This document shows positions 39,586 to 48,249 of a DNA stretch of 53,286 nt, piece after piece (the first letter of the stretch is position 1; the number at the start of each line of letters is the position of its first letter). Made by a program: the position numbers and the translations under genes. This DNA is from SIG714 sp964638675 (lineage in GTDB: Bacteria; Bacillota; Clostridia; Oscillospirales; CAG-272). The notes under the pieces are model-generated. The model did not search any database. It saw only the letters and a list, made by a program, of their open reading frames with translations, and had not been told where the DNA came from. Location: contig CAZXAU010000016.1 of NCBI GenBank assembly GCA_964638675.1, positions 1 to 53,286 of the forward strand. Direction: 5' to 3'.

Positions 39586-41322
39586 TTATTTACCCTCCTT
39601 TGTCATTGCGGAGAATTTGCACATCTGCGTGCAGACGTCACAGCCTACGCAGAGCGTAAGGTCAATATGTGCTTTTTTATCCTTCATGCTGATTGCAGGG
39701 CATCCTATCCTCATGCACATTTTACATCCGATGCACTTATCGGTGTCAACCCTGACAGGAGGTTTGGGCTTGACATACTTGAGAAGCACACAGGGACGGC
39801 GTGAAATGATGACAGAAGGCTCTTTTACCGAGAGTTCCTCAAGGATCGCATCCTCGCATTCCTTGAGATCATAGGGATCAACAACACGAACACGACCAAT
39901 ACCGATAGCATGACAGAGCTGTTCAAGATCAACAGCAGCTGCTGGATCGCCCTTGATGTTGTATCCTGTTGTAGGATTTTGCTGGTGTCCCGTCATACCT
40001 GTGATCGAGTTGTCGAGGATTATAACTGTGGAATTTGATCCGTTATAAGCTATATTGACAAGACCTGTCATTCCCGAATGCATAAAGGTTGAATCGCCTA
40101 TCACGCATACCGTTTTGCTCTCGGTCTGCTCGCCGCCTGCCTTGTTGAAACCGTGCAGGCCTGACACCGATGCACCCATACATAAAGTGGAATCGAGAGC
40201 AAAGAGGGGAGCGGCACTTCCGAGCGTATAGCATCCGATGTCTCCGAGCGTTGTGATCTTGTTCTTTGACAGAACATAAAACAGTCCTCTGTGCGGACAG
40301 CCTGCACACATGATCGGCGGACGAACGGGAACCGGACTGTCTGTCGAAAGTGTCTCGGGCTGAGCCATTCCGAATGCTCTGCGTATGCTTTCCTGGCTGA
40401 ATTCGCCGATCGGAGGAAACATTTCCTTGCCTGTGCAGAGAATTCCGAGCGAATTCAGGTGACTTTCAATTATGCCGTCAAGCTCTTCGATCACATACAG
40501 CTTTTCGACCTTTGATGCAAAATCTTTAATCAGTTGTGTCGGAAGGGGATTGATGAGACCGAGCTTCAACACCGAAACACTGTCGCCGAAAACCTCTTTT
40601 ACATACTGATAACAGCTTCCCGAGCAGATTATTCCGATCTCACTGCCGCCGAGTTCTGTGCGGTTGAGAGGGCTTGTTTCGCCGAGTTCAGAGAGTTTTG
40701 CGGTTCTTTCTTCAACAAATGGGTGACGGCGTACTGCGTTTGCAGGCGCCATTATGTATTTCTGGGGATTTTTTGTATAAGGAATGTCTTCTCTTTCTTC
40801 ACGTTCGCACAGTGTGACCTGACTTTGTGAGTGTGCTATGCGTGTGCATATTCTGAAAAGTACGGGTGTGTCGTATTCTTCGGATATACGATATGCTTCC
40901 TTTACAAACTCTTTGGCTTCCATAGAATCAGCCGGTTCGATCATCGGAACCTTTGAAGCTATGGCATAATGACGTGAATCCTGTTCGTTCTGCGATGAAT
41001 GCATTGCCGGGTCGTCTGCAACAAATATCACCAATCCGCCTGTAACTCCTGTATATGAGAGCGTAAAGAGCGGATCTGCCGCAACATTCAGTCCGACATG
41101 CTTCATGGCACATGCACTTCTCACGCCGTGAAGAGATGAACCGAAAGCGACCTCTGTCGCAACCTTTTCATTGGGTGCCCATTCGCAGTAAATTTCATTA
41201 TATTTTGCCGCAAATTCCGTAATTTCGGTGGAAGGTGTACCCGGATAAGACGAAACGACCTTTACCCCTGCTTCATACAGACCTCTTGCGATTGCTTGAT
41301 TACCAAGCATAAGTTCTTTCAT
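39586..41322 (-). CDS. iorA: Indolepyruvate ferredoxin oxidoreductase, alpha subunit
   Basis: This 578-residue subunit has an N-terminal pyrimidine-binding region (MLGNQAIARGLYEAGVKVVSSYPGTPSTEI) and a TPP-binding domain (GDSTFMHSGMTGLVNIAYN...NSITGMTGHQQNP). Two [4Fe-4S] ferredoxin motifs sit at the C-terminus (CIGCKMCMRIGCP and CVGCDVCTQMCK). A CxGCPHRG motif before the TPP domain is typical of IorA. It is the catalytic subunit working with IorB in aromatic amino acid metabolism. Start is ATG at 41322. It is preceded by the symporter gene with a 118-nt gap containing a long hairpin. Confidence 0.96.
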   Translation of the reverse strand: MKELMLGNQAIARGLYEAGVKVVSSYPGTPSTEITEFAAKYNEIYCEWAPNEKVATEVAFGSSLHGVRSACAMKHVGLNVAADPLFTLSYTGVTGGLVIFVADDPAMHSSQNEQDSRHYAIASKVPMIEPADSMEAKEFVKEAYRISEEYDTPVLFRICTRIAHSQSQVTLCEREEREDIPYTKNPQKYIMAPANAVRRHPFVEERTAKLSELGETSPLNRTELGGSEIGIICSGSCYQYVKEVFGDSVSVLKLGLINPLPTQLIKDFASKVEKLYVIEELDGIIESHLNSLGILCTGKEMFPPIGEFSQESIRRAFGMAQPETLSTDSPVPVRPPIMCAGCPHRGLFYVLSKNKITTLGDIGCYTLGSAAPLFALDSTLCMGASVSGLHGFNKAGGEQTESKTVCVIGDSTFMHSGMTGLVNIAYNGSNSTVIILDNSITGMTGHQQNPTTGYNIKGDPAAAVDLEQLCHAIGIGRVRVVDPYDLKECEDAILEELSVKEPSVIISRRPCVLLKYVKPKPPVRVDTDKCIGCKMCMRIGCPAISMKDKKAHIDLTLCVGCDVCTQMCKFSAMTKEGK

Positions 41323-41355
41323 GTTTTTGCGAATTCCTTTCTGAATTTAGAATTG

Positions 41356-41403
41356 AGGCAGAAGCTTTCCTTATAAGTTGTAGCTTAACGGGGGCTTCTG
41401 CCT
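41356..41403. promoter_or_regulatory. Long hairpin between symporter and iorA
   Basis: AGGCAGAAGC (41356-41365) and GCTTCTGCCT (41394-41403) pair perfectly around a 28-nt loop. There is no T-run on the minus strand, so it looks like a processing or stability element that could set different levels of symporter and oxidoreductase message. Confidence 0.45.
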
Positions 41404-41440
41404 TGATGTTTGTTCCTGAGTAAAAGCTTATATAATTGTT

Positions 41441-43009
41441 TTATTTTCCGAGGCTGTCGGTAACTGCAACTGTTTTTGTGTTATTGTAGCAGCTGAACAT
41501 CTCTTCGGTATTCTTCGGACGGGATTTAGGAGTCAGAAGGCTGACTATCGGAACGAGGATAAGACCGCCGACCATTGCAAATACGCCCGAGTAGAGCGAG
41601 TTAGTGAATACGAATGAAATTACCGGGATACCGGCAACGCTGATAACTCCGAGAGATATGAGAAGCTGAATGACTTCAAGTCCTACCCCGTATATAAAGG
41701 ATACGATAACAGCGGCTTTTGAAGTCTTTTTGAAGTAAAGTCCGTAAAGGAAGGGAGCGAGAAATGCACCTGCGAGTGCGCCCCATGATACGCCCATCAT
41801 CTGAGCGATGAACATGTTTTTGCTCTTTGCCTGGAATATTGCAATGAGTGCGGAGATGATGACGAATACAACAATAAATATACGCATTGTCAGCATCTTT
41901 TTCTTTTCTGACATATTTTTCTTTGACAGAGGTGCGATAAAGTCGAGTGTAATAGTTGAGCCGCTTGTCAGAACGAGTGATGAAAGTGTTGACATTGAAG
42001 CCGAGAGCACCAGCACTATTACGATTCCTATAATGATCGGTGAAAGAGTTGAGAGCATCGCAGGAATTACGGCATCAAAGCCTTCTGCCTTGACATCGAT
42101 ATTATAAAGTCTGCCGAAGCCGCCAAGGAAGTAGCAACCGCCTGCAACGATTATAGCGAAGACTGTAGATATAACTGTTCCTTTATGGATAGCCGACTCA
42201 TTTTTGATAGCATAGAATTTTCCGACCATCTGAGGAAGTCCCCATGTTCCCAAAGAGGTAAGGAGGACAACGAAAAGGAGGAATACAGGATTCGGGCCGA
42301 GGAATGAGCTGTATGCACCCTGCCAGCCTGCATCTCCTGTTACACCTGCGAGCGACTTTGTAGCCTCAAGAAGTCCGCCGTGGTCATTGAGGACTGCAAG
42401 GATAACAAGAACTATACCGAAGAGCATAATGATTCCCTGGATGAAATCATTGATCGCTGTCGCCATATATCCTCCGACAAGGACATATACACCGGTGAGC
42501 GCCGCCATTACTATAACGCAGACCGAATAATCAATGCCGTTGAACGCCATCGAGAAGAGTCTTGAAAGTCCGTTGTAGAGCGATGCGGTATAGGGAATAA
42601 GAAATACGAATGTAATAACCGATGCGGCGATCTTAAGCCCCTTCGATTCAAAGCGTGCACCGAAGAAGTCTGGCATGGTCTTGCTTGAAATGTGCTGAGT
42701 CATGATCCTTGTTCTTCTTCCGAGCACAGACCATGCAAGAAGCGAACCTATGAATGCATTTCCGAGTCCTATCCATGTCGAGGCAAGTCCGAAGTTCCAT
42801 CCGAACTGACCCGCATAACCGACGAAAATAACTGCTGAGAAATAGGATGTACCGAATGCGAATGCGCTGAGCCAGGGCCCAACAGAGCGTGAGCCGAGCA
42901 CGAAGCCTTCTGTATCTTTAGCGTGTTTTCTTGAACGGATCCCGATGAATACCATCAATGAGAAGAAAAACACTATAAGAATTGTTGAGATTATCATTGT
43001 TTCAGTCAT
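41441..43009 (-). CDS. Sodium:solute symporter (SSS family)
   Basis: This 522-residue transporter has 13 predicted membrane segments and the SSS signature: GFVLGSRSVGPWLSAFAFGTSYFSAVIFVGYAGQFG, the substrate/Na+ segment GLPQMVGKFYAIKN, and VLVLSASMSTLSSLVLTSGSTITLDF. It would import an organic acid or amino acid with Na+. Its place between an acyl-CoA ligase and iorAB-paaK points to an aromatic acid or a related carboxylate, an inference from context. The start is ATG at 43009; a clean ribosome site is not obvious (GAGGATATAACC lies upstream). Confidence 0.9.
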   Translation of the reverse strand: MTETMIISTILIVFFFSLMVFIGIRSRKHAKDTEGFVLGSRSVGPWLSAFAFGTSYFSAVIFVGYAGQFGWNFGLASTWIGLGNAFIGSLLAWSVLGRRTRIMTQHISSKTMPDFFGARFESKGLKIAASVITFVFLIPYTASLYNGLSRLFSMAFNGIDYSVCVIVMAALTGVYVLVGGYMATAINDFIQGIIMLFGIVLVILAVLNDHGGLLEATKSLAGVTGDAGWQGAYSSFLGPNPVFLLFVVLLTSLGTWGLPQMVGKFYAIKNESAIHKGTVISTVFAIIVAGGCYFLGGFGRLYNIDVKAEGFDAVIPAMLSTLSPIIIGIVIVLVLSASMSTLSSLVLTSGSTITLDFIAPLSKKNMSEKKKMLTMRIFIVVFVIISALIAIFQAKSKNMFIAQMMGVSWGALAGAFLAPFLYGLYFKKTSKAAVIVSFIYGVGLEVIQLLISLGVISVAGIPVISFVFTNSLYSGVFAMVGGLILVPIVSLLTPKSRPKNTEEMFSCYNNTKTVAVTDSLGK

Positions 43010-43053
43010 GGTTATATCCTCTTTTATAATTATATTTTGTATATAATAGTTTA

Positions 43054-44688
43054 TCAGCTCTTGTTCTGCTTCAGAACAAGTTCGGACGCCCCGTACATCT
43101 CACGGAGTTTGGGCTTTTCGATTTTTCCGGTAGGATTGCGTGGAACTTTATCGAAAATTATTTTACGTGGACGTTTATATCTCGGCATTCCCTTGCAAAA
43201 CTCTTCGATCTCATCTAAAGTGCATTCCATGCCTTCTTTTATCTGTATGATCGCAGTTGCAATCTCTCCGAGTCTTGCATCGGGAAGACCTATGACCGCA
43301 ACATCGTCTACCTTATTGAATCCGCGTATAAAGTCTTCAATTTGTACAGGGTAGAGATTTTCTCCGCCTGTGATGATGACATCCTTCTTTCTGTCAACGA
43401 GGAATACAAATCCGTCCTCATCGCACATTGCCATATCACCTGTATACAGCCATCCGTCTTTAAGAGTTTTCTCGGTTGCTTCTTTATCACGGTAATAGCA
43501 CTCCATCACGCCGTCACCCTTGAGACAAAGCTCTCCGACATCGCCCTGCCTGACATCGTTGCCCTTTTCGTCAACGATCTTGATCTGCCATCCGTAGCCC
43601 GCAACGCCTATTGCACCTACTTTATGTATGTTTTCAACGCCGAGATGTACAGCACCGGGACCGATTGATTCAGAAAGTCCGTAGTTTGTGTCGTATTGGT
43701 GATTCGGGAAGTAATCAAGCCAATGGCGTATCAGGCTCGGCGGAACTGGCTGTGCACCGATATGCATAAGCCGCCACTGTGAAAGCTCGTAGTTTTCGAT
43801 TTTCAGCTTTCCCGAATCAAGTGCGTTCAGTATATCCTGTGCCCACGGAACGAGAAGCCAGACTATCGTGCATTTTTCTTTTGAAACGGCATCAAGAATG
43901 AATTCGGGTTTTGTTCCCTTTAAAAGGACTGCCTTTGATCCGCTGATAAGTGAGCCGAACCAGTGCATTTTTGCTCCCGTGTGATAGAGAGGGGGAATGC
44001 AGAGAAACACATCATCGTGTGTCTGCGAGTGGTGATTCTGTTCAACACGGCAGGAATGTATAAGCGCACGGTGACGGTGAAGAATTGCTTTCGGGAATCC
44101 TGTTGTTCCCGATGAAAAATATATTGCGGCAAAATCGTCCTCGGTGATTTTGAGTCCGGGGTTTGAGCTTGCGCAGTCGGCTGTCATATGTATATAGCTT
44201 TCCGCAAATGACGGACATCCGTCTCCGACATACAAAAGCAATCTGTTTGTGCTGATAACATCGGCAATCTCTTCTACACGTCCGATGAATTCCGGACCGA
44301 AGACGAGCATATCGGCCTGCGCAAGATCGAGGCAATACTTGATCTCATCCGATGCATATCTGAAATTGAGCGGCACAGCCAGTGCACCTGTTTTCAGTAT
44401 CCCGAAATATATCGGAAGCCATTCAAGGCAGTTCATAAGGAGGATGGCAACCTTGTCACCCTTTCCGATTCCTCGGCTCATGAGTGCATTTGCAAATCGG
44501 TTCGCCTTTTCGTTGAAAACTCCCCATGTGATCTCACGGCGATAGCTCGAGCGTACAGTCGGCTGTACAAGCTCATAATCACGCCATGTCAGTCTGCGAT
44601 TTTCATCCATTTCGGGATTTATTTCGACAAGGGCAATTTCATTTTTCAGCTCCTCGGAATTTTTTTCAAGTAAATCGATAATTGTCAT
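43054..44688 (-). CDS. AMP-dependent acyl-CoA synthetase
   Basis: This is a roughly 544-residue ANL-superfamily ligase. The P-loop is IYFSSGTTGFPK (189-200), the adenine motif NYGLSESIGPG, GWLYTGDMAMCDEDGFVFLVDRKKDVIITGGENLYP follows, and the catalytic lysine lies in NPTGKIEKPKL near the C-terminus. It makes an acyl-CoA from a carboxylic acid, ATP and CoA. The sequence is of the broad fatty-acid/aryl-acid type and does not fix the substrate. ATG at 44688 with AGAGGT is preferred over 44715. It is the first gene of the apparent operon ligase-symporter-iorA-iorB-paaK and is divergent from the amidohydrolase gene. Confidence 0.88.
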   Translation of the reverse strand: MTIIDLLEKNSEELKNEIALVEINPEMDENRRLTWRDYELVQPTVRSSYRREITWGVFNEKANRFANALMSRGIGKGDKVAILLMNCLEWLPIYFGILKTGALAVPLNFRYASDEIKYCLDLAQADMLVFGPEFIGRVEEIADVISTNRLLLYVGDGCPSFAESYIHMTADCASSNPGLKITEDDFAAIYFSSGTTGFPKAILHRHRALIHSCRVEQNHHSQTHDDVFLCIPPLYHTGAKMHWFGSLISGSKAVLLKGTKPEFILDAVSKEKCTIVWLLVPWAQDILNALDSGKLKIENYELSQWRLMHIGAQPVPPSLIRHWLDYFPNHQYDTNYGLSESIGPGAVHLGVENIHKVGAIGVAGYGWQIKIVDEKGNDVRQGDVGELCLKGDGVMECYYRDKEATEKTLKDGWLYTGDMAMCDEDGFVFLVDRKKDVIITGGENLYPVQIEDFIRGFNKVDDVAVIGLPDARLGEIATAIIQIKEGMECTLDEIEEFCKGMPRYKRPRKIIFDKVPRNPTGKIEKPKLREMYGASELVLKQNKS

Positions 44689-44768
44689 AAAAACCTCTTT
44701 AAATTTATTTTGCATTATGTTATACTATCAGATATAAATTCAACTGAACCGTTAAGGAGAAATATTGA

Positions 44769-45587
44769 ATGATAATTGATTTTCACACACATTCGTTTCC
44801 CGATAAAATAGCAAAGTCTACAATCGAGTTTCTCGCACAAAAGGGAAATATCAAGCCCTACCGTGAAGGGACACTTTCCTCACTCAAGGAATCGATGAAA
44901 CGCTCGGGCGTTGACTATTCGGTGGTGCTTCCTGTTGCGACAGCTCCGAGACAGGTCGAATCAATCAACCGTCTTGCATTTGAAATGAACGGGAAAGAGG
45001 GAATTATCTATGCAGGGGCGATCCATCCCGACTGCGAAAATATCGAAGAAATTCTTGATAATATTAAGGCAGGCGGATTGTTCGGCATCAAGATCCATCC
45101 CGACTATCAGGGAGTATTCTTTGACGATGAACGCTATCTCAGAATTATGGAAGGTGCCGCAAAGCGAAACCTTATTACAGTTACCCATGCCGGATTCGAT
45201 CCCGGGTATCCCGATTGCGTACACTGCACTCCCGATATGGTGCTGAATGTTCTGAACGTTCTTCACGGAATAATTGACAACAAGCTCGTCCTTGCTCATC
45301 TCGGGAGCTGCGGCAATCCCGATGAAGTCCTTGAAAAGCTTGTCGGCAGGCCTGTTTATATGGACACCGCCGTAGTTCTCGACATTTACCAAGAGAAAGC
45401 CAAAGAAATTATCAGAGCTCACGGGACAGACAAGATCCTGTTTGCGACCGACTCGCCCTGGGCCGATCAGAAGGCTTATATTGACATATTGTCTTCTTTC
45501 GGATTTGACGACAGTGCACTCGCCGGCATGTTGGGCGAAAACGCAGAAAAGCTTCTCGCTTCATGCGGTGTTACTTTTAGTAACTGA
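44769..45587 (+). CDS. Amidohydrolase family protein (TIM-barrel)
   Basis: This 272-residue metal-dependent hydrolase/decarboxylase is of the amidohydrolase-2 (ACMSD-like) class. Metal ligands are visible: DFHTHSFP (His6, His8), VTHAGFDPG, LAHLGSCG and the late Asp in LFATDSPWADQ. Also typical are GIKIHPDYQGVFFDD and the C-terminal LGENAEKLL. Relatives hydrolyse C-N bonds or decarboxylate aromatic acids. Divergence from the aryl/acyl-CoA operon could mean a related substrate, but the sequence does not fix it. Start is ATG at 44769 with AAGGAG. Confidence 0.85.
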   Translation: MIIDFHTHSFPDKIAKSTIEFLAQKGNIKPYREGTLSSLKESMKRSGVDYSVVLPVATAPRQVESINRLAFEMNGKEGIIYAGAIHPDCENIEEILDNIKAGGLFGIKIHPDYQGVFFDDERYLRIMEGAAKRNLITVTHAGFDPGYPDCVHCTPDMVLNVLNVLHGIIDNKLVLAHLGSCGNPDEVLEKLVGRPVYMDTAVVLDIYQEKAKEIIRAHGTDKILFATDSPWADQKAYIDILSSFGFDDSALAGMLGENAEKLLASCGVTFSN

Positions 45588-45666
45588 TCATTTTTCGGCA
45601 TGTTCAATGGACACAACCTGTTGTGTTCGGTTTAAAATTCAATTAAAAATATTGTATCATATTTAA

Positions 45667-45748
45667 TAAAAAAAGTCAATACGATTCGGTAATCAGCAGA
45701 CTGTTGAATAAAATTTCTACATTTTTACCGAATTGTTGACTTTTTTTA
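45667..45748. terminator. Large bidirectional terminator
   Basis: Arms of about 25 bp (AAAAAAAGTCAA...TTCGGTAA at 45668-45692 and TTACCGAATTGTTGACTTTTTTT at 45725-45747) enclose a 32-nt loop and give T-runs on both strands. It lies between the convergent amidohydrolase and AICAR transformylase genes. Confidence 0.8.
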
Positions 45749-45764
45749 TCATTATAGAATAAAA

Positions 45765-46949
45765 TTAATGGTGAAAAAGACGAATTCCCGTCATTGCCAT
45801 TACCATGCCGTATTTATCACAGCATTCGATAACATCGGCATCACGAATCGAGCCGCCCGGTTGTGCGACATAGTCTACACCGCTTTTTCTTGCTCTTTCT
45901 ATGCTGTCCGAAAACGGGAAGAATGCATCCGAGCCGAGCGACACACCTCTTATTGTATCGAGATACTCTCTTTGCTCCTGAATTGTGAATCGCTCGGGTT
46001 TGCTCGTGAAATATTTCTGCCATATTCCATCTTCGCACACGTCCTCTTCGTTTTGATTGATATATCCGTCAATTGCATTGTCACGGTCGGGTCTTGACAG
46101 ATCGTCACGAAGGGGGAGTAAAAGCACCTTATCACTCTGTCTGAGAAACCAGTTGTCTGCCTTTGTTCCTGCAAGCCTTGTGCAGTGTATCCGGCTTTGC
46201 TGTCCTGCGCCCACTCCGATTGCCTGACCGTCATATGAATAGCAGACCGAATTAGACTGAGTATATTTCAGAGTAATCAATGCGACAATGAGGTCACGAA
46301 CTGCATCTTCCGTAAGGGAGGTGTTTTTTGTTACTGTATTTTTCAGGCTTTCGGCGTTTATCAGCGAATTGTTTCTCTGTTGCTGAAATGTTATTCCGAA
46401 GACCTGCTTTCTTTCTATCTCCTCGGGTATATAGTTTCGGTCGATCTTTACGATATTATAGCTTCCCTTTCTTTTGCTTTTCAGCACCTCAAGTGCTTCC
46501 GGAGTATATCCGGGTGCTATGATCCCGTCTGACACCTCACGCTTTACCAATTTTGCCGTTGTTATATCGCATACATCCGACAGTGCTATCCAGTCTCCGA
46601 ATGAGCAAAGCCTGTCTGTTCCTCTCGCTCTTGCATACGCACATGCTATCGGTGAATCGTCAAGGCCTTCAATATCATCGCAAAAACATGCCTTTTTCAG
46701 CCTTTCGGGAAGCTTTATGCCGAGTGCCGCAGATGTCGGACTTACGTGCTTGAATGATGCCGCTGCCGGCAGTCCCGTCGCTTCGCTCAGCTCCTTGACA
46801 AGCTGCCACGAGTTGAGTGCATCAAGAAAATTGATATACCCCGGTCGTCCGCACAGTATCTCTATCGGCAGTTCACTGCCGTTGCTCATAAATATCTTTG
46901 CCGATCCCTGGTTCGGGTTACAGCCATATTTTAATTCAAATTCTTTCAT
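45765..46949 (-). CDS. AICAR transformylase, stand-alone (PurH C-terminal type)
   Basis: This 394-residue protein corresponds to the formyltransferase domain of bifunctional PurH and lacks the N-terminal IMP cyclohydrolase domain. Landmarks are ELKYGCNPNQG at the N-terminus, the catalytic Lys67-His68 pair in SFKHVSPTSAA, SDGIIAPGYTPEALEVLK, the QQRN segment, and GVDYVAQPGGSIRDADVIECCDKYGMVMAMTG. It converts AICAR (ZMP) and 10-formyl-THF to FAICAR. The missing cyclohydrolase step is supplied by the PurO-type gene upstream. Start is ATG at 46949 with AAGGAG. The gap to purO is 247 nt and holds several hairpins. Confidence 0.93.
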   Translation of the reverse strand: MKEFELKYGCNPNQGSAKIFMSNGSELPIEILCGRPGYINFLDALNSWQLVKELSEATGLPAAASFKHVSPTSAALGIKLPERLKKACFCDDIEGLDDSPIACAYARARGTDRLCSFGDWIALSDVCDITTAKLVKREVSDGIIAPGYTPEALEVLKSKRKGSYNIVKIDRNYIPEEIERKQVFGITFQQQRNNSLINAESLKNTVTKNTSLTEDAVRDLIVALITLKYTQSNSVCYSYDGQAIGVGAGQQSRIHCTRLAGTKADNWFLRQSDKVLLLPLRDDLSRPDRDNAIDGYINQNEEDVCEDGIWQKYFTSKPERFTIQEQREYLDTIRGVSLGSDAFFPFSDSIERARKSGVDYVAQPGGSIRDADVIECCDKYGMVMAMTGIRLFHH

Positions 46950-46987
46950 TTTGTTCTCCTTATAAGTTAGTTTGTGTTATATTTTAC

Positions 46988-47165
46988 TCGGGGGAACTTT
47001 CTGTAGAAAGTTCCCGGTTAAACTTTCGTAGAAAGTTTAACCTTTACCCCTTCAAAGACTTTATTGGAAGGGAAAAGTTTGGGCTTTAGCGTTGTAATTC
47101 GGCAAAACTGTAGTTGCTTGCACTGTAGCCGTCATGTGGGGCCCCTCACCCACACGGTTTATACA
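46988..47165. repeat. Intergenic hairpin-repeat block between purO and AICAR transformylase
   Basis: Adjacent hairpins are GGGAACTTTCT-GT-AGAAAGTTCCC (about 46992-47015) and TTAAACTTTC-GTA-GAAAGTTTAA (about 47018-47041). Then comes an A/G-rich segment with CCCTTC...GAAGGG arms (about 47047-47075), then CCGT...GTGGG...CCCAC-ACGG (about 47130-47158). Tandem CTTTC-GAAAG hairpins of this type look like a dispersed intergenic element; no gene lies in this gap. Confidence 0.55.
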
Positions 47166-47196
47166 GATTTTAATAAGTGAAATGTATGTGCAACTG

Positions 47197-47925
47197 TCAG
47201 TTGTTTTTATTGATTATCCTATCGCTGTATTCTCCTGTGGACAGGTCGGTATATCTTACATACAGCGATATTTTATTATCGCTGTTGAGTGAGTGCCATA
47301 TATCATTTGCGAATTCATCTATACTGTTCGGAATAGATATTCGTCTCGGTTCGCCTTGGAATGTCGGGATCGGATCTCCGTCTGTTTCGTATGTATGTAT
47401 AAGATGTCCGAGTCCCGATTTTGATTTATATGAAAAACAGTATCTTGCGCAGTCACTGCCTTCGGGGTCTATGCTTTTCAGAATGCTTATACGATATGAA
47501 AGATCATTCTCGGAAAAGCTCAGGATTCCGCTTATTCTCGGTGTGAGGTTCGGCGCATCCGGTTCAAAAGTCCTGCTCTGCAATGCTTCAAGAAAATCCT
47601 TTCCCGATTTCAGGGCATTGTATATTGTATCTGTCTGATCTCCGTTCGTGACTATCAACTCATTTTCATACTGTTTTACTGCCGGATAAATTATAAGGGA
47701 AGGATCTTCCACCTTTGTTTCGTCATACGGATGCGTGAAAAGAGCACCGCCTTTTTTTATGAAAATTCGATTGCGGCTGTTTTGGCTTCTGCCCATAATA
47801 AAATATGCGGTAACGGCACTTTTTCCGTCAAGGCTTTTTCCGATTATTATTCCACGTCCCGGATATGGATTGCCCGACAGGACTTCATTGACTGTTTTTA
47901 CTGTATAAATATTCATGTACCTCAT
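47197..47925 (-). CDS. purO: IMP cyclohydrolase, archaeal PurO type
   Basis: This 242-residue protein belongs to the PurO family (Ntn-hydrolase-like fold). Recognisable segments are NPYPGRGIIIGKSLDGKSAVTAYFIMGRSQNSRNRIF, LIIYPAVKQYENELIVTNGDQTDTIY and EPDAPNLTPRISGIL. It closes FAICAR to IMP, the last step of purine synthesis, normally done by the N-terminal domain of PurH. A stand-alone AICAR transformylase downstream completes the pair. Start is ATG at 47925 directly after GGAGGGTAC; a second ATG three codons in has GAGG. It is preceded by a ZTP riboswitch and its own promoter. Confidence 0.92.
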   Translation of the reverse strand: MRYMNIYTVKTVNEVLSGNPYPGRGIIIGKSLDGKSAVTAYFIMGRSQNSRNRIFIKKGGALFTHPYDETKVEDPSLIIYPAVKQYENELIVTNGDQTDTIYNALKSGKDFLEALQSRTFEPDAPNLTPRISGILSFSENDLSYRISILKSIDPEGSDCARYCFSYKSKSGLGHLIHTYETDGDPIPTFQGEPRRISIPNSIDEFANDIWHSLNSDNKISLYVRYTDLSTGEYSDRIINKNN

Positions 47926-48012
47926 GTACCCTCCTTCTGTAAGGACAAGACAATTTTAATCAAAATATGCGTCGAATATGCTGAATTGCAGGTGTTGGCT
48001 GCAAATGAAACA

Positions 48013-48045
48013 GGGCGTACTCCACCATATGCAAGGAGTACGCCC
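48013..48045 (-). terminator. Riboswitch expression-platform hairpin
   Basis: On the minus strand GGGCGTACTCC and GGAGTACGCCC form a perfect 11-bp stem around an 11-nt loop, followed by TGTTTC. The first GGGCG overlaps the 3' conserved CUGGGCG of the ZTP aptamer, so aptamer and hairpin compete. The T-run is poor, so termination may be weak or helped by factors. Confidence 0.75.
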
Positions 48046-48112
48046 AGACGGTCGGCATCATTTTGGCATTGCATTGCTCCACTATGGTAACCCATATTAA
48101 CCCGTCAGTTGC
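48041..48112 (-). promoter_or_regulatory. ZTP (ZMP) riboswitch aptamer
   Basis: On the minus strand GCAACTGACGGGTTA... opens the first subdomain. After ~40 nt the strongly conserved 3' block GATGCCGACCGTCTGGGCG follows. The ACTGACGG and CCGTCTGGGC elements, their order and spacing match the ZTP (pfl) riboswitch, and ACGG/CCGT can form its pseudoknot. It senses ZMP/ZTP (AICAR nucleotides), which accumulate when 10-formyl-THF is short. The genes it precedes, purO and AICAR transformylase, act on exactly this intermediate. Confidence 0.92.
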
Positions 48113-48133
48113 AAAGCTGCCTGAATTCAATTA

Positions 48134-48162
48134 AATGTAACATAAATATGCTCTTTTGTCAA
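48134..48162 (-). promoter_or_regulatory. Promoter of the ZTP riboswitch-purO transcript
   Basis: On the minus strand a perfect TTGACA (48157-48162), a 17-bp spacer and TACATT (48134-48139). The transcript would begin around 48127, about 15 nt before the aptamer. Confidence 0.75.
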
Positions 48163-48249
48163 GTGCTTTTTTTATTTTTGATCAATCGTTATGCATCAAA
48201 AAACGATGAAAAAGTGAGACAAGAAAAATTGTAAAATTTAAAAAAGTCC

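Noticed and set aside
40043..40830. Open frames antisense and out of frame within iorA
   Set aside because: They are shadows of the well-supported iorA coding frame and show no family features.
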